The notes beneath the pieces are model-generated. The model was not told where the DNA came from and made no database searches. It worked only from the letters and a program-made list of their open reading frames with translations. A DNA stretch of 50,420 bases from Lachnospiraceae bacterium (GTDB lineage: Bacteria; Bacillota; Clostridia; Lachnospirales; Lachnospiraceae): positions 1-50,420 of the forward strand of contig JAFLSW010000015.1 in NCBI GenBank assembly GCA_022510725.1. Reading direction: 5' to 3'. Made by a program: the position numbers and the translations under genes. Numbering within the stretch: position 1 is the first letter of the stretch; each line of letters begins with the position of its first letter. Below are positions 8,551 to 17,320 of this stretch, piece after piece.

Positions 8551-8579
8551 TTGACAAAGCCTTTTATATTTTATATGAT
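8551..8579 (+). promoter_or_regulatory. Sigma-A promoter for the aldolase-like gene
   Basis: A consensus TTGACA is followed after 17 bases by TATGAT. The predicted start lies about 53 bases ahead of the ATG at 8639. Confidence 0.85.
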
Positions 8580-8638
8580 AAATAAGCGCTTTAACGGTTT
8601 AAAGTGTTATATTGTTTCGAGTTTCAGGAGGAGAAAAA

Positions 8639-9625
8639 ATGAGTTTAGAAAATACCGGTTCGAGAACATTAATGGATTACTGTCCGGATATTCAGGTTTT
8701 AGATTGTACCTTAAGAGACGGCGGCCTGGTAAATAATTTCGCTTTCAGCGATGAGTTTGTAAAAGACTTATATCAGGCCAATATCAAAGCCGGCGTTGAT
8801 TATATGGAATTTGGCTACAAGGCTTCTAAGGAAATTTTTGATCCCAAGGATTTCGGCAAGTGGAAATTCTGCGATGAAGAGGATATCCGTGCCATTGTAG
8901 GAGAAAACGATTCACCCTTAAAGATCTCCATTATGGCGGATGTGGGACGATGCGATTATAAAAAGGATATTCCTGCCAAAAAAGACAGCGTGGTGGATCT
9001 GGTAAGAGTTGCTACCTATATCCATCAGATTCCTACTGCCATTGAAATGATCGAGGATTTAAAGGACAAGGGCTATGAAGTAACGGTCAATATCATGGCT
9101 ATCTCCAAGGTAAACAGCGACGATCTGGATGCAGGCTTAACCCTTTTGGCAAGAAGCCGTGTCGATGCTCTCTATCTGGTGGACAGCTTCGGTTCCTTTT
9201 ATCCGGAACAGATCGCCAAGCTGGCGCAGAAATATGTGGACATTGCCAATGCTTCCGGCAAGATCGTGGGCATGCACGCCCACAACAATCAACAGTTAGC
9301 ATTTGCTAACACCATTGAGGCCTGCCGGTACGGCGTCAACCTTTTGGATGCTACCGTCAGCGGCATGGGCAGAGGCGCCGGGAACTGTTATCTGGAATCC
9401 ATATTAAGCTTTTTGAAAAATCCCAAGTATGATGTGTCCGCTGTGATCCGCTTTGTGGAAAAGCATATGTTAAAGCTAAAAGAAGAAGGTGCTGTCTGGG
9501 GCTACGATATCCCCTATCTTTTAACCGGCATTTTAAACAGCCATCCTTCCACTGCCATCCAGTTCATCAAAGAAGGCAGACATGATTACTGCAAGCTGAT
9601 GCAGGAATTGATGGATATGGATTAA
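8639..9625 (+). CDS. DRE-TIM metallolyase / aldolase catalytic domain protein
   Basis: A 328-residue TIM-barrel enzyme. VLDCTLRDGGLVNNF is the N-terminal DRE-TIM motif, in which the Asp and Arg act on the substrate and help hold the divalent metal. GMHAHNNQQLAFAN supplies the HxHN-type metal ligands, and GMGRGAGNCYLE is the glycine-rich loop. Relatives include HMG-CoA lyase, isopropylmalate and citramalate synthases and 4-hydroxy-2-oxovalerate aldolase, but none matches closely enough to name the substrate. The ATG at 8639 has AGGAGGAG upstream. The gene stands alone on the plus strand. Its stop codon shares the TTAA at 9622-9625 with the stop of the converging nth gene. Confidence 0.85.
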   Translation: MSLENTGSRTLMDYCPDIQVLDCTLRDGGLVNNFAFSDEFVKDLYQANIKAGVDYMEFGYKASKEIFDPKDFGKWKFCDEEDIRAIVGENDSPLKISIMADVGRCDYKKDIPAKKDSVVDLVRVATYIHQIPTAIEMIEDLKDKGYEVTVNIMAISKVNSDDLDAGLTLLARSRVDALYLVDSFGSFYPEQIAKLAQKYVDIANASGKIVGMHAHNNQQLAFANTIEACRYGVNLLDATVSGMGRGAGNCYLESILSFLKNPKYDVSAVIRFVEKHMLKLKEEGAVWGYDIPYLLTGILNSHPSTAIQFIKEGRHDYCKLMQELMDMD

Positions 9626-10245
9626 ACTTTTTTATCACACCATTTTTCCAAACCACAGTCTTCGCACTTAGCCTTTCTGGCGGTGCAAATGCTTCTTCCG
9701 TGATAGATCAGTTGAAAATTGATCCGGTTCCAATGCTCTTTGGGTAAAACCTTCATCAGTTCCTGCTCCACTATCACCGGATTTTTCCCTTTTGCCCATC
9801 CCAGCCGCCTGGAAATGCGGAACACATGGGTATCTACCGTGACGCCGGGAATACCATAGGCATCCGCCAAAAATAAGGTGGCGGTCTTGCGTCCTACACC
9901 CGGCAGCTCCACCAGTTTATCAAGATCCTTAGGCACTTTGCCATCATGGTCTTCTATCAGCTTGATGCAGCACTTTTTCATGTTTCCGGCTTTCATTTTA
10001 TGTAAACCAATACTTTTAATTTCCTTACCGATCTCCTCTTCCGTGGCATCAGCAATGGATTCAATCGTAGGAAACCGTTTCCAAAGACCCGGCAGGGTTT
10101 CATCCACCTGCTTATCAGTGCTTTGGGCGCTGAGCATGATAGCGATGAGTAACTGCCAGTCATGCTGATGTAAGAATCCTTCTTTGGTCAGACCGTATTT
10201 TTTATCCAGCGCATCCAGGATCTTTTGTGTCTTTTGTCCGGTCAT
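9622..10245 (-). CDS. nth: Endonuclease III (DNA glycosylase/AP lyase)
   Basis: The 207-residue product has the helix-hairpin-helix LPGVGRKTA with catalytic Lys120, the catalytic Asp138 in VDTHV, and the C-terminal 4Fe-4S ligands Cys187, Cys194, Cys197 and Cys203 in the exact C-x6-C-x2-C-x5-C spacing. It removes oxidised pyrimidines and cleaves the resulting abasic site. The ATG lies one base after the trpA stop and its GGAGG ribosome site is inside the end of trpA, so it is translated as the last gene of the trp operon. A DNA-repair gene there is unexpected by function. Confidence 0.95.
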   Translation of the reverse strand: MTGQKTQKILDALDKKYGLTKEGFLHQHDWQLLIAIMLSAQSTDKQVDETLPGLWKRFPTIESIADATEEEIGKEIKSIGLHKMKAGNMKKCCIKLIEDHDGKVPKDLDKLVELPGVGRKTATLFLADAYGIPGVTVDTHVFRISRRLGWAKGKNPVIVEQELMKVLPKEHWNRINFQLIYHGRSICTARKAKCEDCGLEKWCDKKV

Positions 10246-10246
10246 A

Positions 10247-11029
10247 TTAAGCCTCCGCTCTTTTTACCGCTTCCTTCATGCTCTTTACATATTCCGCCAC
10301 ATGGGCAGGTGCATCCTTACCGTGCTGAGCCACCAGCTTTACAATAGCGCTTCCTACAATGGCACCGTCGGAAAGGGATGCCATTTTTTCAGCCTGTTCC
10401 GGCGTAGCGATGCCGAAACCGATGGCGCAGGGCGTATCCGTTACTTCCTTTACCAGCTTTACCATAGCGCCGATATCGGTGGTGATCTGTGTCCTGACAC
10501 CGGTCACGCCCAGAGAGGAAACACAATACACAAAGCCCTTTGCTTCTTTTGCAATGGTACGGATCCTTTCATGGGAGGTAGGTGCGATCATGGAGATCAG
10601 ATCCACGCCGTAGGCATTGCATACCTCCGCCAGTTCTTCTTTTTCTTCAAAGGGAACATCGGGCACGATCACCCCGTCAATGCCGCAGTCTCTGCATCGA
10701 TCCATAAATTTTTCCTTGCCGTATTTCACAATGGCATTGGCATAGGTCAGGTATACCAATGGAACGCTTACCTTTTCTCTCGCTTTTTTTACGGTATCAA
10801 AAAGCTTATCCGTGGTACAGCCGGCAGCAAGGGCCCGTTCGTTGGCATCCTGGATCACAGCGCCTTCTGCAATGGGATCGGAAAAGGGAATACCGATCTC
10901 GATCAGATCCGCTCCCGCTTCCTCCATGGCATATAAAAGCTGTTCTGTCGTATCTAAGTCAGGATCGCCTCCTGTTACAAAGGCAATAAATGCTTTTTTA
11001 TTTTCAAATGCTTTTCCGATTCTACTCAT
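10247..11029 (-). CDS. trpA: Tryptophan synthase alpha chain
   Basis: About 260 residues from the ATG at 11029, which overlaps the trpB stop by eight bases. The longer reading to 11101 only runs back into trpB. The motif [15 protein letters not shown] holds the catalytic Glu44 (Glu49 in the Salmonella enzyme). The position of Salmonella Asp60 is Glu55, a substitution the family allows. TrpA cleaves indole-3-glycerol phosphate and passes indole through the tunnel to TrpB. It is the sixth trp gene, with nth one base downstream. Confidence 0.96.
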   Translation of the reverse strand: MSRIGKAFENKKAFIAFVTGGDPDLDTTEQLLYAMEEAGADLIEIGIPFSDPIAEGAVIQDANERALAAGCTTDKLFDTVKKAREKVSVPLVYLTYANAIVKYGKEKFMDRCRDCGIDGVIVPDVPFEEKEELAEVCNAYGVDLISMIAPTSHERIRTIAKEAKGFVYCVSSLGVTGVRTQITTDIGAMVKLVKEVTDTPCAIGFGIATPEQAEKMASLSDGAIVGSAIVKLVAQHGKDAPAHVAEYVKSMKEAVKRAEA

Positions 11030-12206
11030 ATAATTCAACCCCCCGATATCTGGCAATGGCTGCCACATCTTTGTCTCCTCTTCCGGAGACGGTGCAGACA
11101 ATGATCTTATCTTTTCCCATGGTTTTTGCGATCTTCATCACATGGGCTAAGGCATGAGAGCTTTCAATGGCCGGTATGATGCCTTCCGTTTTGGAAAGGT
11201 ACTCAAATGCCTCTACTGCTTCATCATCGGTAATGGGTACATACTGTGCCCGACCTGTGTCATGAAGCATGGCATGTTCCGGTCCGATGCCCGGATAATC
11301 CAGTCCTGCGGATATGGAATATACCGGTGCGATCTGGCCGTATTCGTTCTGACAGAATAGAGATTTCATACCATGAAAGATGCCTTCACTGCCGTTGGCG
11401 ATGGTGGCCGCATTTTTGGGATTGTCTACTCCCAGTCCTGCTGCCTCACAGCCAATGAGAGCCACTTCTTTATCCTCTAAAAATTCATAAAAGCTGCCCA
11501 TGGCATTGCTGCCGCCGCCCACGCAGGCAACCACCGCATCGGGAAGTCTTCCTTCCCGCGCTAACATCTGGGCTTTGATCTCCTTGCTGATGACACTTTG
11601 AAAGTCTCTCACTATGGTAGGGAATGGGTGGGGTCCCATAACAGAACCCAGTACATATAAGGTATCATCCACCCGACTGGTCCATTCCCGCATGGTCTCG
11701 TTTACCGCATCCTTTAAGGTCTGGGTACCGCTGGTAACAGGATGTACCTTCGCCCCGAGAAGCTCCATACGGTATACATTCAATGCCTGTCTTATGGTAT
11801 CTTCCTTTCCCATAAAGATCTCACATTCCATACCCATTAAGGCTGCTGCCGTAGCTGTTGCCACACCGTGCTGTCCGGCTCCTGTCTCGGCGATCACACG
11901 GGTCTTTCCCATTTTCTTGGCAAGGAGCACCTGTCCCAATACATTATTAATCTTGTGGGAACCGGTATGATTTAAATCTTCTCTTTTTAAGTAGATCTTG
12001 GCTCCTCCCAAGTCCTTTGTCATTTTTTCCGCATAATAGAGCAAAGAAGGCCTTCCCGCATAATTTCTGTTTAACTCATCCAATTCCTTTATGAATTCGG
12101 GATCGTTTTTGTAATGCTCGTAAGCTTCCTCCAACTCATGGATGGCATTCATCAATGTTTCCGGAACATACTGTCCGCCATATTCGCCAAATCTTCCTTT
12201 TTTCAT
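11022..12206 (-). CDS. trpB: Tryptophan synthase beta chain
   Basis: The 394-residue product is full length and of the classical TrpB1 type. The PLP lysine is Lys85 in HTGSHKINN, the phosphate loop is GGGSNAMG, and [11 protein letters not shown] holds the catalytic Glu. It condenses indole with serine to give tryptophan. It overlaps trpF by four bases (ATGA) upstream and trpA by eight bases downstream, which fits coupled translation of an alpha-beta complex. Confidence 0.97.
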   Translation of the reverse strand: MKKGRFGEYGGQYVPETLMNAIHELEEAYEHYKNDPEFIKELDELNRNYAGRPSLLYYAEKMTKDLGGAKIYLKREDLNHTGSHKINNVLGQVLLAKKMGKTRVIAETGAGQHGVATATAAALMGMECEIFMGKEDTIRQALNVYRMELLGAKVHPVTSGTQTLKDAVNETMREWTSRVDDTLYVLGSVMGPHPFPTIVRDFQSVISKEIKAQMLAREGRLPDAVVACVGGGSNAMGSFYEFLEDKEVALIGCEAAGLGVDNPKNAATIANGSEGIFHGMKSLFCQNEYGQIAPVYSISAGLDYPGIGPEHAMLHDTGRAQYVPITDDEAVEAFEYLSKTEGIIPAIESSHALAHVMKIAKTMGKDKIIVCTVSGRGDKDVAAIARYRGVELYE

Positions 12207-12898
12207 GGCTGCTCCTTTCTTACTGCTTCGATCATTTCTTTTATTTTTTGTTTATCCTTATAGCCATCAGTTTCTACCGCACTGCTGACATCAATACCGA
12301 AGGGATTTCTTTTTTGTATCAATTGGCCTACATTATGTAAACCAACTCCTCCTGCCAGAAAATAAGGCATTCCGATCTCTTCATCAGGAGGCAGGCCCTG
12401 TATGTCAAACTGCTTGCCGCTGCCGCCCAGAACCCCTTTTACCTTGGAGTCAAACAGCAGATAGTCCACGCCCAAAGCCTTTGCCTCTTCTATGAGCTTT
12501 TGATTTTTATCAAGGACCTCCTGCTCTTTTCCCTCTGTGACCTCCATAGCAGCATCAATCCGCACCGCCTTGATCATGGGCACTTTGGTTCCCGGCATTT
12601 GTTCAGTCAGGATTTCTTTTAATTGGTTTACATAACTTAAATCCTCCTGGCCGTGAAGCTGTATCATATCGATGGTTCCCTCTATGGCCAGCTTCGCCAC
12701 ATGTGAGATTGGTTCATTCACAAATACCCCTACGGCCTGAATGGAAGGATCCAATGCTTCCTTTAAAGAGGCTGCTGTTTCATCGGATATGAAGCGTTTG
12801 GTATTGGCAAAGATAAAACCGATATACTCCGGTTTGTACTCATTTACCGCCAACACATCTTCCATCCGTTTCAGTCCGCAGATCTTGATCCGACTCAT
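12203..12898 (-). CDS. trpF: Phosphoribosylanthranilate isomerase
   Basis: A 231-residue TIM barrel beginning [11 protein letters not shown], with the catalytic Cys7 of the KICG motif. The phosphate-binding end reads [12 protein letters not shown], and the DVSSAVE motif sits close to the C-terminus. It converts phosphoribosylanthranilate to CdRP. It overlaps trpC and trpB by four bases each. Its substrate is the product of TrpD, which is missing from this operon, yet trpF itself looks intact. Confidence 0.94.
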   Translation of the reverse strand: MSRIKICGLKRMEDVLAVNEYKPEYIGFIFANTKRFISDETAASLKEALDPSIQAVGVFVNEPISHVAKLAIEGTIDMIQLHGQEDLSYVNQLKEILTEQMPGTKVPMIKAVRIDAAMEVTEGKEQEVLDKNQKLIEEAKALGVDYLLFDSKVKGVLGGSGKQFDIQGLPPDEEIGMPYFLAGGVGLHNVGQLIQKRNPFGIDVSSAVETDGYKDKQKIKEMIEAVRKEQP

Positions 12899-13710
12899 GC
12901 TTTCTTTTCACATCCTTTTCGCAGTTCGTCAAGCATTGCTTTTTTGTCGCTGCTGCGCATCAGGGTCTCACCGATCAACACGCCGTTTACCCCTGCTTCA
13001 TATAGTACCCTGATATCTTCCGCTGTAGAAATGCCGCTTTCTGCAACAAACAGCACTTCCTTTGGCACCAGTTTCCGAAGTCGTTCACTGTTGTGCACAT
13101 CTACTGTAAAATCCTTTAAGTTCCGATTGTTGACACCGATGATCCGGGCCCCTGCCCGGACTGCCATGGCGATCTCCTCTTCATCATGGGCTTCCACCAG
13201 TGCGGAAAGTCCCAGGCTGTCACAGATCCCAATATATTCCCTGATCTGTTCTTCACGAAGAAGGGCGCAGATCAACAATACCATAGATGCACCAAGCATC
13301 TTTGCCTGATAGATCTGATAGGGGTCAACGGTAAAATCCTTTCTAAGGACCGGAGTTTTGACATGCTGGGTAATTTCCTTCAGGTATGCATCGCTTCCTA
13401 AAAATTTGCTGGGCTCCGTCAAGACGGAAATACAAGCCGCATCTGCCGCTTCATATTCCTTTGCGATCTTTACATAGGGGAAATCCGGTGCGATCAGACC
13501 TTTGGAAGGAGAGGCTTTTTTTACTTCACAGATAAAGGATATCCCATCCTGCCTTAAAGCCTGTTCCACAGGAAATCCTGTATTTTTATCGGTAATGCAT
13601 TCCATGGAAAGGGCACGAGCTTTCATTTCTTCATAGGAAACTGTTTCCTTATCCTTGTCTACCCGTTCTCTTGCAGTCCGGGCCAGCGTATCCAAAATCG
13701 TTTCTGCCAT
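12895..13710 (-). CDS. trpC: Indole-3-glycerol phosphate synthase
   Basis: The 271-residue product has the family signature FICEVKKASPSKG with catalytic Glu and Lys, the KDF motif (LRKDFTVDPYQI), GVNNRNL and AESGIS. It closes CdRP to indole-3-glycerol phosphate. It is a separate protein, not fused to trpF as in enteric bacteria. The ATG at 13710 has GGAG upstream. The 78-base gap before it, where trpD would normally lie, contains a short tandem repeat. Confidence 0.96.
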   Translation of the reverse strand: MAETILDTLARTARERVDKDKETVSYEEMKARALSMECITDKNTGFPVEQALRQDGISFICEVKKASPSKGLIAPDFPYVKIAKEYEAADAACISVLTEPSKFLGSDAYLKEITQHVKTPVLRKDFTVDPYQIYQAKMLGASMVLLICALLREEQIREYIGICDSLGLSALVEAHDEEEIAMAVRAGARIIGVNNRNLKDFTVDVHNSERLRKLVPKEVLFVAESGISTAEDIRVLYEAGVNGVLIGETLMRSSDKKAMLDELRKGCEKKA

Positions 13711-13729
13711 TGTTTTTCTCCATTATTTC

Positions 13730-13761
13730 AGTTTACATAATTTCATTTTAGTTTACATAAT
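13730..13761. repeat. Short tandem direct repeat in the trpG-trpC gap
   Basis: AGTTTACATAAT occurs twice, at 13730-13741 and 13750-13761, inside a 20-base unit that repeats with a few differences. It lies in the only sizeable gap of an otherwise overlapping operon. It may be a scar from loss of trpD, but the sequence alone does not show that. Confidence 0.6.
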
Positions 13762-13788
13762 GCAATACTCATTATTTTCCCGTGTACT

Positions 13789-14358
13789 TCACAAATTGAG
13801 AAAGTTCGCCAATATAGCACTGCCATCCGGGGTCAGGACGCTTTCCGGATGAAACTGCAATCCATATACCGGGTATTCCTTATGTCTGACTGCCATCACT
13901 TCTCCATCCGCAGTCTTTCCGATCACCTTCAGACAATCCGGAATGGTAGTTGGCTCTGCCGCCAAGGAATGATATCTGGCTATGGGAAGCTTTTGGGGAA
14001 GACCTTCAAATAATTTTTCTTCCTTATCGATATCTGCTATGCTCTGCTTTCCATGCATCAGCTCTTTTGCATAGGTGATATCGGCACCATATACCTGGCA
14101 GATGCTCTGATGTCCCAGGCAGACACCCAGGATCTTGCTTTTATCCTGCATCCGCTTTACCACTTCCTTACATATCCCCGCATCCTCCGGTCTGCCCGGT
14201 CCGGGAGAAAGAATGATGTAAGCAGGAGCTAACTCTTCTACTTCCGAAACACTCAGCTCATCGTTCCGCACTACCCGGATCTCTTCTTTTGCAAGGGCAC
14301 CGATCAGCTGAACCAGATTATAGGAAAAACTATCATAATTATCGATCAAAAGTATCAT
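13789..14358 (-). CDS. trpG: Anthranilate synthase component II (glutamine amidotransferase)
   Basis: The 189-residue class I amidotransferase has the oxyanion-loop motif SPGPGRPEDAG, the nucleophile in GVCLGHQSI, and the His/Glu pair in QFHPESVLTPDG. It supplies ammonia to TrpE. It overlaps trpE by four bases. It ends at the amidotransferase domain, with no fused TrpD domain such as E. coli TrpGD carries. The same subunit could also serve PabB in folate synthesis, but no pabB is visible. Confidence 0.95.
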   Translation of the reverse strand: MILLIDNYDSFSYNLVQLIGALAKEEIRVVRNDELSVSEVEELAPAYIILSPGPGRPEDAGICKEVVKRMQDKSKILGVCLGHQSICQVYGADITYAKELMHGKQSIADIDKEEKLFEGLPQKLPIARYHSLAAEPTTIPDCLKVIGKTADGEVMAVRHKEYPVYGLQFHPESVLTPDGSAILANFLNL

Positions 14359-15815
14359 GATCCGTTTACCTCCTTTGCCCGTTTTACCGCTTCGATCACC
14401 GCACCTGCTTTATTGGCACATTCCTGATATTCATTTTCGGGAACGCTGTCCGCTACGACACCGGCACCGGCCTGAATATAAACCTTATCTCCTTTTTTTA
14501 CCGCTGTCCGGATGGCAATGCACACATCCAGATTCCCGGAAAAGTCCAGGTAACCGATGGCACCGCCATAAATACCTCTGCTGTCCTTTTCCAGTTCATC
14601 AATGATCTCACAGGCACGGAACTTGGGCGCACCGGAAAGGGTTCCGGCAGGAAGGACTGCTGAAATGGTATCACATCCGTCTTTATCCTCTCGTAACTTA
14701 CCGCATACTACGGAAGCAATGTGCATGACCTTGGAGAACCGATGGATCTTCATATATTCTTCTACGGTAACGCTGCCGTACTCAGCCAGTCTTCCCAGAT
14801 CGTTGCGGGCTAAGTCCACCAGCATGTTATGCTCTGCGCATTCCTTCTCATCCGCCAGCAATTCTTTTTCTAAGGCTTCATCTTCTTTGGCATCTGCCCC
14901 TCGCTTTCTGGTGCCTGCCACAGGGAAGGTGGTCAGTTTACCCTGCTCTAACTTCACCATAGTTTCAGGCGAGGTACCTGCGATCTGCAGATCATCGCAC
15001 TGGATAAAATACATATAGGGCGAAGGATTGGTAGTACGAAGCACTCTGTAGGTGTTTAACAGGCTGCTGTGGTAATCCGCTTCAAATCTTCTGGAGATCA
15101 CGCCCTGGAAAATATCTCCCTCTCTGATATAGTGCTTGGTCTTTTCCACCATTTCGCAATATTCTTCTTTGGAGGTATTGCAGGTAAATTCCACTTCCTC
15201 CTGAGCCTCCTCCGGCTTTAAAGGGGTAGGATCGTAGATCATATGGATCATCTTCTCGATCTCCAAAACCGCTCCGTTGTATCCGGTCTCTCCCTGCTCG
15301 CTTTTGTAATTGACTACGACAACGATCTTTTGTTTTAAATGATCATAGGCGATCACTTTGTCAAAGAGCATCAGATTATAATCATCAAAATTACTTTCCT
15401 TTAAGTGCAGCTTGGGCTCTGCATAGCCGATCATTTCATAAGAAAAGTGACCTACAAATCCCCCGGTAAAGGAAGGCATGCCTTCTATCTGAGGGGTTTT
15501 ATATTTTGCCAGCTGCTCTCGCAGCGCCTCCATAGGTTCTTTCTCTATCTTGGTCTCAATGGCACCGCTTTTTAATGTAACGATACCGTTTTTGCAGGAT
15601 ATCTGCAATAAAGGATTGGCTCCTAAGAAAGAATATCTGCCCCATCGGCTTCCCCCTTCTACGCTTTCTAACAGAAAGAACCGACTGTCCACCTTGGAAA
15701 GCTTTCTTAAAAGCGTAATGGGAGTTACTACATCCGCGTATATTTCTTTACATACGGGGATGATATTGTAATCCTTCTCATACTGCTTTGCCTGTTCGTA
15801 ATGGGGATAACACAT
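14355..15815 (-). CDS. trpE: Anthranilate synthase component I
   Basis: About 486 residues from the ATG at 15815, set by GGAGGAAAGGAT upstream. The N-terminal domain carries the LLES motif (FFLLESVEGGSRWGRYSF), the hallmark of the tryptophan feedback pocket. The chorismate-binding half includes TFPVAGTRKRG, DLARNDLGR, LSGAPKFRA and IRTAVKKGDKVYIQAGAG. It makes anthranilate from chorismate. The feedback motif, the trp operon and the Trp T-box upstream all argue for TrpE rather than PabB. It is the first gene of the operon. Confidence 0.96.
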   Translation of the reverse strand: MCYPHYEQAKQYEKDYNIIPVCKEIYADVVTPITLLRKLSKVDSRFFLLESVEGGSRWGRYSFLGANPLLQISCKNGIVTLKSGAIETKIEKEPMEALREQLAKYKTPQIEGMPSFTGGFVGHFSYEMIGYAEPKLHLKESNFDDYNLMLFDKVIAYDHLKQKIVVVVNYKSEQGETGYNGAVLEIEKMIHMIYDPTPLKPEEAQEEVEFTCNTSKEEYCEMVEKTKHYIREGDIFQGVISRRFEADYHSSLLNTYRVLRTTNPSPYMYFIQCDDLQIAGTSPETMVKLEQGKLTTFPVAGTRKRGADAKEDEALEKELLADEKECAEHNMLVDLARNDLGRLAEYGSVTVEEYMKIHRFSKVMHIASVVCGKLREDKDGCDTISAVLPAGTLSGAPKFRACEIIDELEKDSRGIYGGAIGYLDFSGNLDVCIAIRTAVKKGDKVYIQAGAGVVADSVPENEYQECANKAGAVIEAVKRAKEVNGS

Positions 15816-15894
15816 ATCCTTTCCTCCTTTTTTTGTTGTATCTTTCATACTGTCAAGGCATTATATTCATTTTGCCGGTTTGCGGGCAGCGGCA

Positions 15895-16177
15895 AATAAA
15901 AAAGCCTCTATCCCATAAGGGACAAAAGCTTAACTTCTGCGGTACCACCCTGTTTGACGGTAAAACCATCCACTTTCTCTGCATACTCACAATATGCACC
16001 CTCCTGATAACGGGCAGGGAACCCGTTGACATCTACTCCCTTGCGGTTTCAAGCCACCCTCCCAAGTCCATTCAACTATTTCCTCCATACTGCATCCCAC
16101 CTGCCGCAGCTCTCTGTGATGTGCTCCATAGCTTACTTCTCTTGCTCATCGGTTTCTTTGCACTCTATTCAATATCT
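15895..16177 (-). promoter_or_regulatory. T-box riboswitch, tryptophan-specific, controlling trpE-G-C-F-B-A-nth
   Basis: On the minus strand the 14-base T-box core appears as AGGGTGGTACCGC (about 15938-15951). It is followed by a terminator at 15898-15931 that would compete with the antiterminator. Stem I lies upstream, with GATGAGCAAG near its base and the specifier region GAATGGACTT on its 3' side. The specifier codon is UGG (16068-16070), the tryptophan codon. Uncharged tRNA-Trp would bind here, stabilise the antiterminator and allow reading into trpE. This leader fills the 419-base stretch between trpE and the asparaginase gene, and no protein gene was found in it. Confidence 0.92.
15898..15931 (-). 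terminator. T-box-controlled terminator of the trp leader
   Basis: On the minus strand AAGCTTTTGTCCC pairs fully (with G-U pairs) with GGGATAGAGGCTT around a four-base loop, giving a 13-pair stem followed by TTTT and an interrupted T run. It lies directly after the T-box core, as expected for the alternative to the antiterminator. Confidence 0.9.
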
Positions 16178-16183
16178 TTTTCA

Positions 16184-16212
16184 AGTTTAAATCAATTTTT
16201 TCAGTCTGTCAA
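16184..16212 (-). promoter_or_regulatory. Sigma-A promoter of the trp operon
   Basis: On the minus strand TTGACA is followed after 17 bases by TAAACT. The predicted start near 16177 is just ahead of the T-box Stem I, so the whole riboswitch would be transcribed. Confidence 0.82.
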
Positions 16213-16234
16213 TCCCTTTTATGGAAATCATGAC

Positions 16235-17287
16235 TTATAGAATGTCAGATCCAACAGGAACTGCCATCTTTTCTACCGAGATCCCTGCACTGCACAAAAG
16301 CCACAGCTTGCAATACATTGCTACAGGAGCTGCCACAGGCAGGATCATGGCGCCTTCTTTTTGGTATTCGGCAACGGTTTCATACACCGTTCCTTCCGGC
16401 ACGCCGGCAACACAGACAGGTACATTGGCTGCTTTGGCTTTTTGTATAAATTCCGAAAATCCATCCTTGACAGGGAATGTACCGGAATGATAGGTATCCA
16501 GTAAGATTCCTTTATATCCTGCAGGATCCGGAAAGACCATGCCCGGATAAGGCCGCAGGAAACAAACAGGACTTTTGGTAAGATTGCCTACACCGGACTG
16601 CATTTCTGAGATCAGCTGCTTCTCCTCTAAAGATTCATCTTTATGTTTTACGCTTTCTTTTTTTACTTCCGGATTTAAGACGATCTCCTGATATCCCTTT
16701 TTGTTTTCACATATCTCACCATAGCAGCTGTTTTTTACGCTTATTACCTCATCCTCATAATTCCCCTGCAATAAAAGCCTGGTGCCATAATGAATAACAT
16801 GTCTTTCCCTGTTTTGATAGGAGCAAAATACGCCTTTGTGGATGCCTTCCAGGATCAAAAGCACCGCGCCCGCAAAATTGTCATAACCGTTGGACTCTTC
16901 ATCCTCCAACGGATGATTGGAGGATACCGTTACCACCGGAATCCCCAAATCCCCAAACAAATATCCTGCCATGGCAGAGGAATAGGCAAGGGTATCTGTC
17001 CCCACAGTCAGGATAATGCCATCATATCCGTCCACATCTTTTAATGCATCCCACAAAAGAGGCAGATGGCTTCCATTTAAATTTTCACTTAATATCTCAT
17101 AGGGACAGCGGGTCTTAAAATGAATCTTAGTCTGAAACCGCTTTTCATATTCGTCCTGTTTTCTTTCCCGGAAAGCAGAAAGGAGCTTTCCTCTTGCCTG
17201 CTCTCCTGCAGGAGAAAGATAACCTTCCTTTTCTCCGCTTCCTATGGTCCCTCCTGTAAAGATCACCAAAATATCAGTCTGTTTCAT
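16235..17287 (-). CDS. Asparaginase family protein
   Basis: About 350 residues from the ATG at 17287, chosen for the GGGAG site just upstream. An in-frame ATG lies at 17299. The first catalytic threonine is in FTGGTIGS (11-17) and the second in TVGTDTLAYSSAMAGY (Thr97, Asp98), as in L-asparaginases. Asparagine would be hydrolysed to aspartate and ammonia. No signal peptide is seen, so it should be cytosolic (type I-like). The middle section, about residues 195-240, is lysine/glutamate-rich and unlike standard enzymes. GatD (tRNA amidotransferase) is an alternative within the superfamily but is mainly archaeal. The gene follows the lipoprotein gene by 33 bases. Confidence 0.83.
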   Translation of the reverse strand: MKQTDILVIFTGGTIGSGEKEGYLSPAGEQARGKLLSAFRERKQDEYEKRFQTKIHFKTRCPYEILSENLNGSHLPLLWDALKDVDGYDGIILTVGTDTLAYSSAMAGYLFGDLGIPVVTVSSNHPLEDEESNGYDNFAGAVLLILEGIHKGVFCSYQNRERHVIHYGTRLLLQGNYEDEVISVKNSCYGEICENKKGYQEIVLNPEVKKESVKHKDESLEEKQLISEMQSGVGNLTKSPVCFLRPYPGMVFPDPAGYKGILLDTYHSGTFPVKDGFSEFIQKAKAANVPVCVAGVPEGTVYETVAEYQKEGAMILPVAAPVAMYCKLWLLCSAGISVEKMAVPVGSDIL

Positions 17288-17320
17288 ATTTTCTCCCATC
17301 CAAGAAAACCAAATGGGACC

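Noticed and set aside
11030-11101. Longer trpA starting at 11101
   Set aside because: The extension overlaps trpB for about 80 bases, and the first residues do not resemble TrpA. The ATG at 11029 overlaps the trpB stop as usual.
12331-12341. Further copies of the trpG-trpC gap repeat (GTTTACATAAT also in trpF, near 45390 and near 49956)
   Set aside because: Two of these lie inside coding regions and the motif is short and A+T rich, so scattered copies are expected by chance. Only the tandem pair at 13730-13761 was kept.
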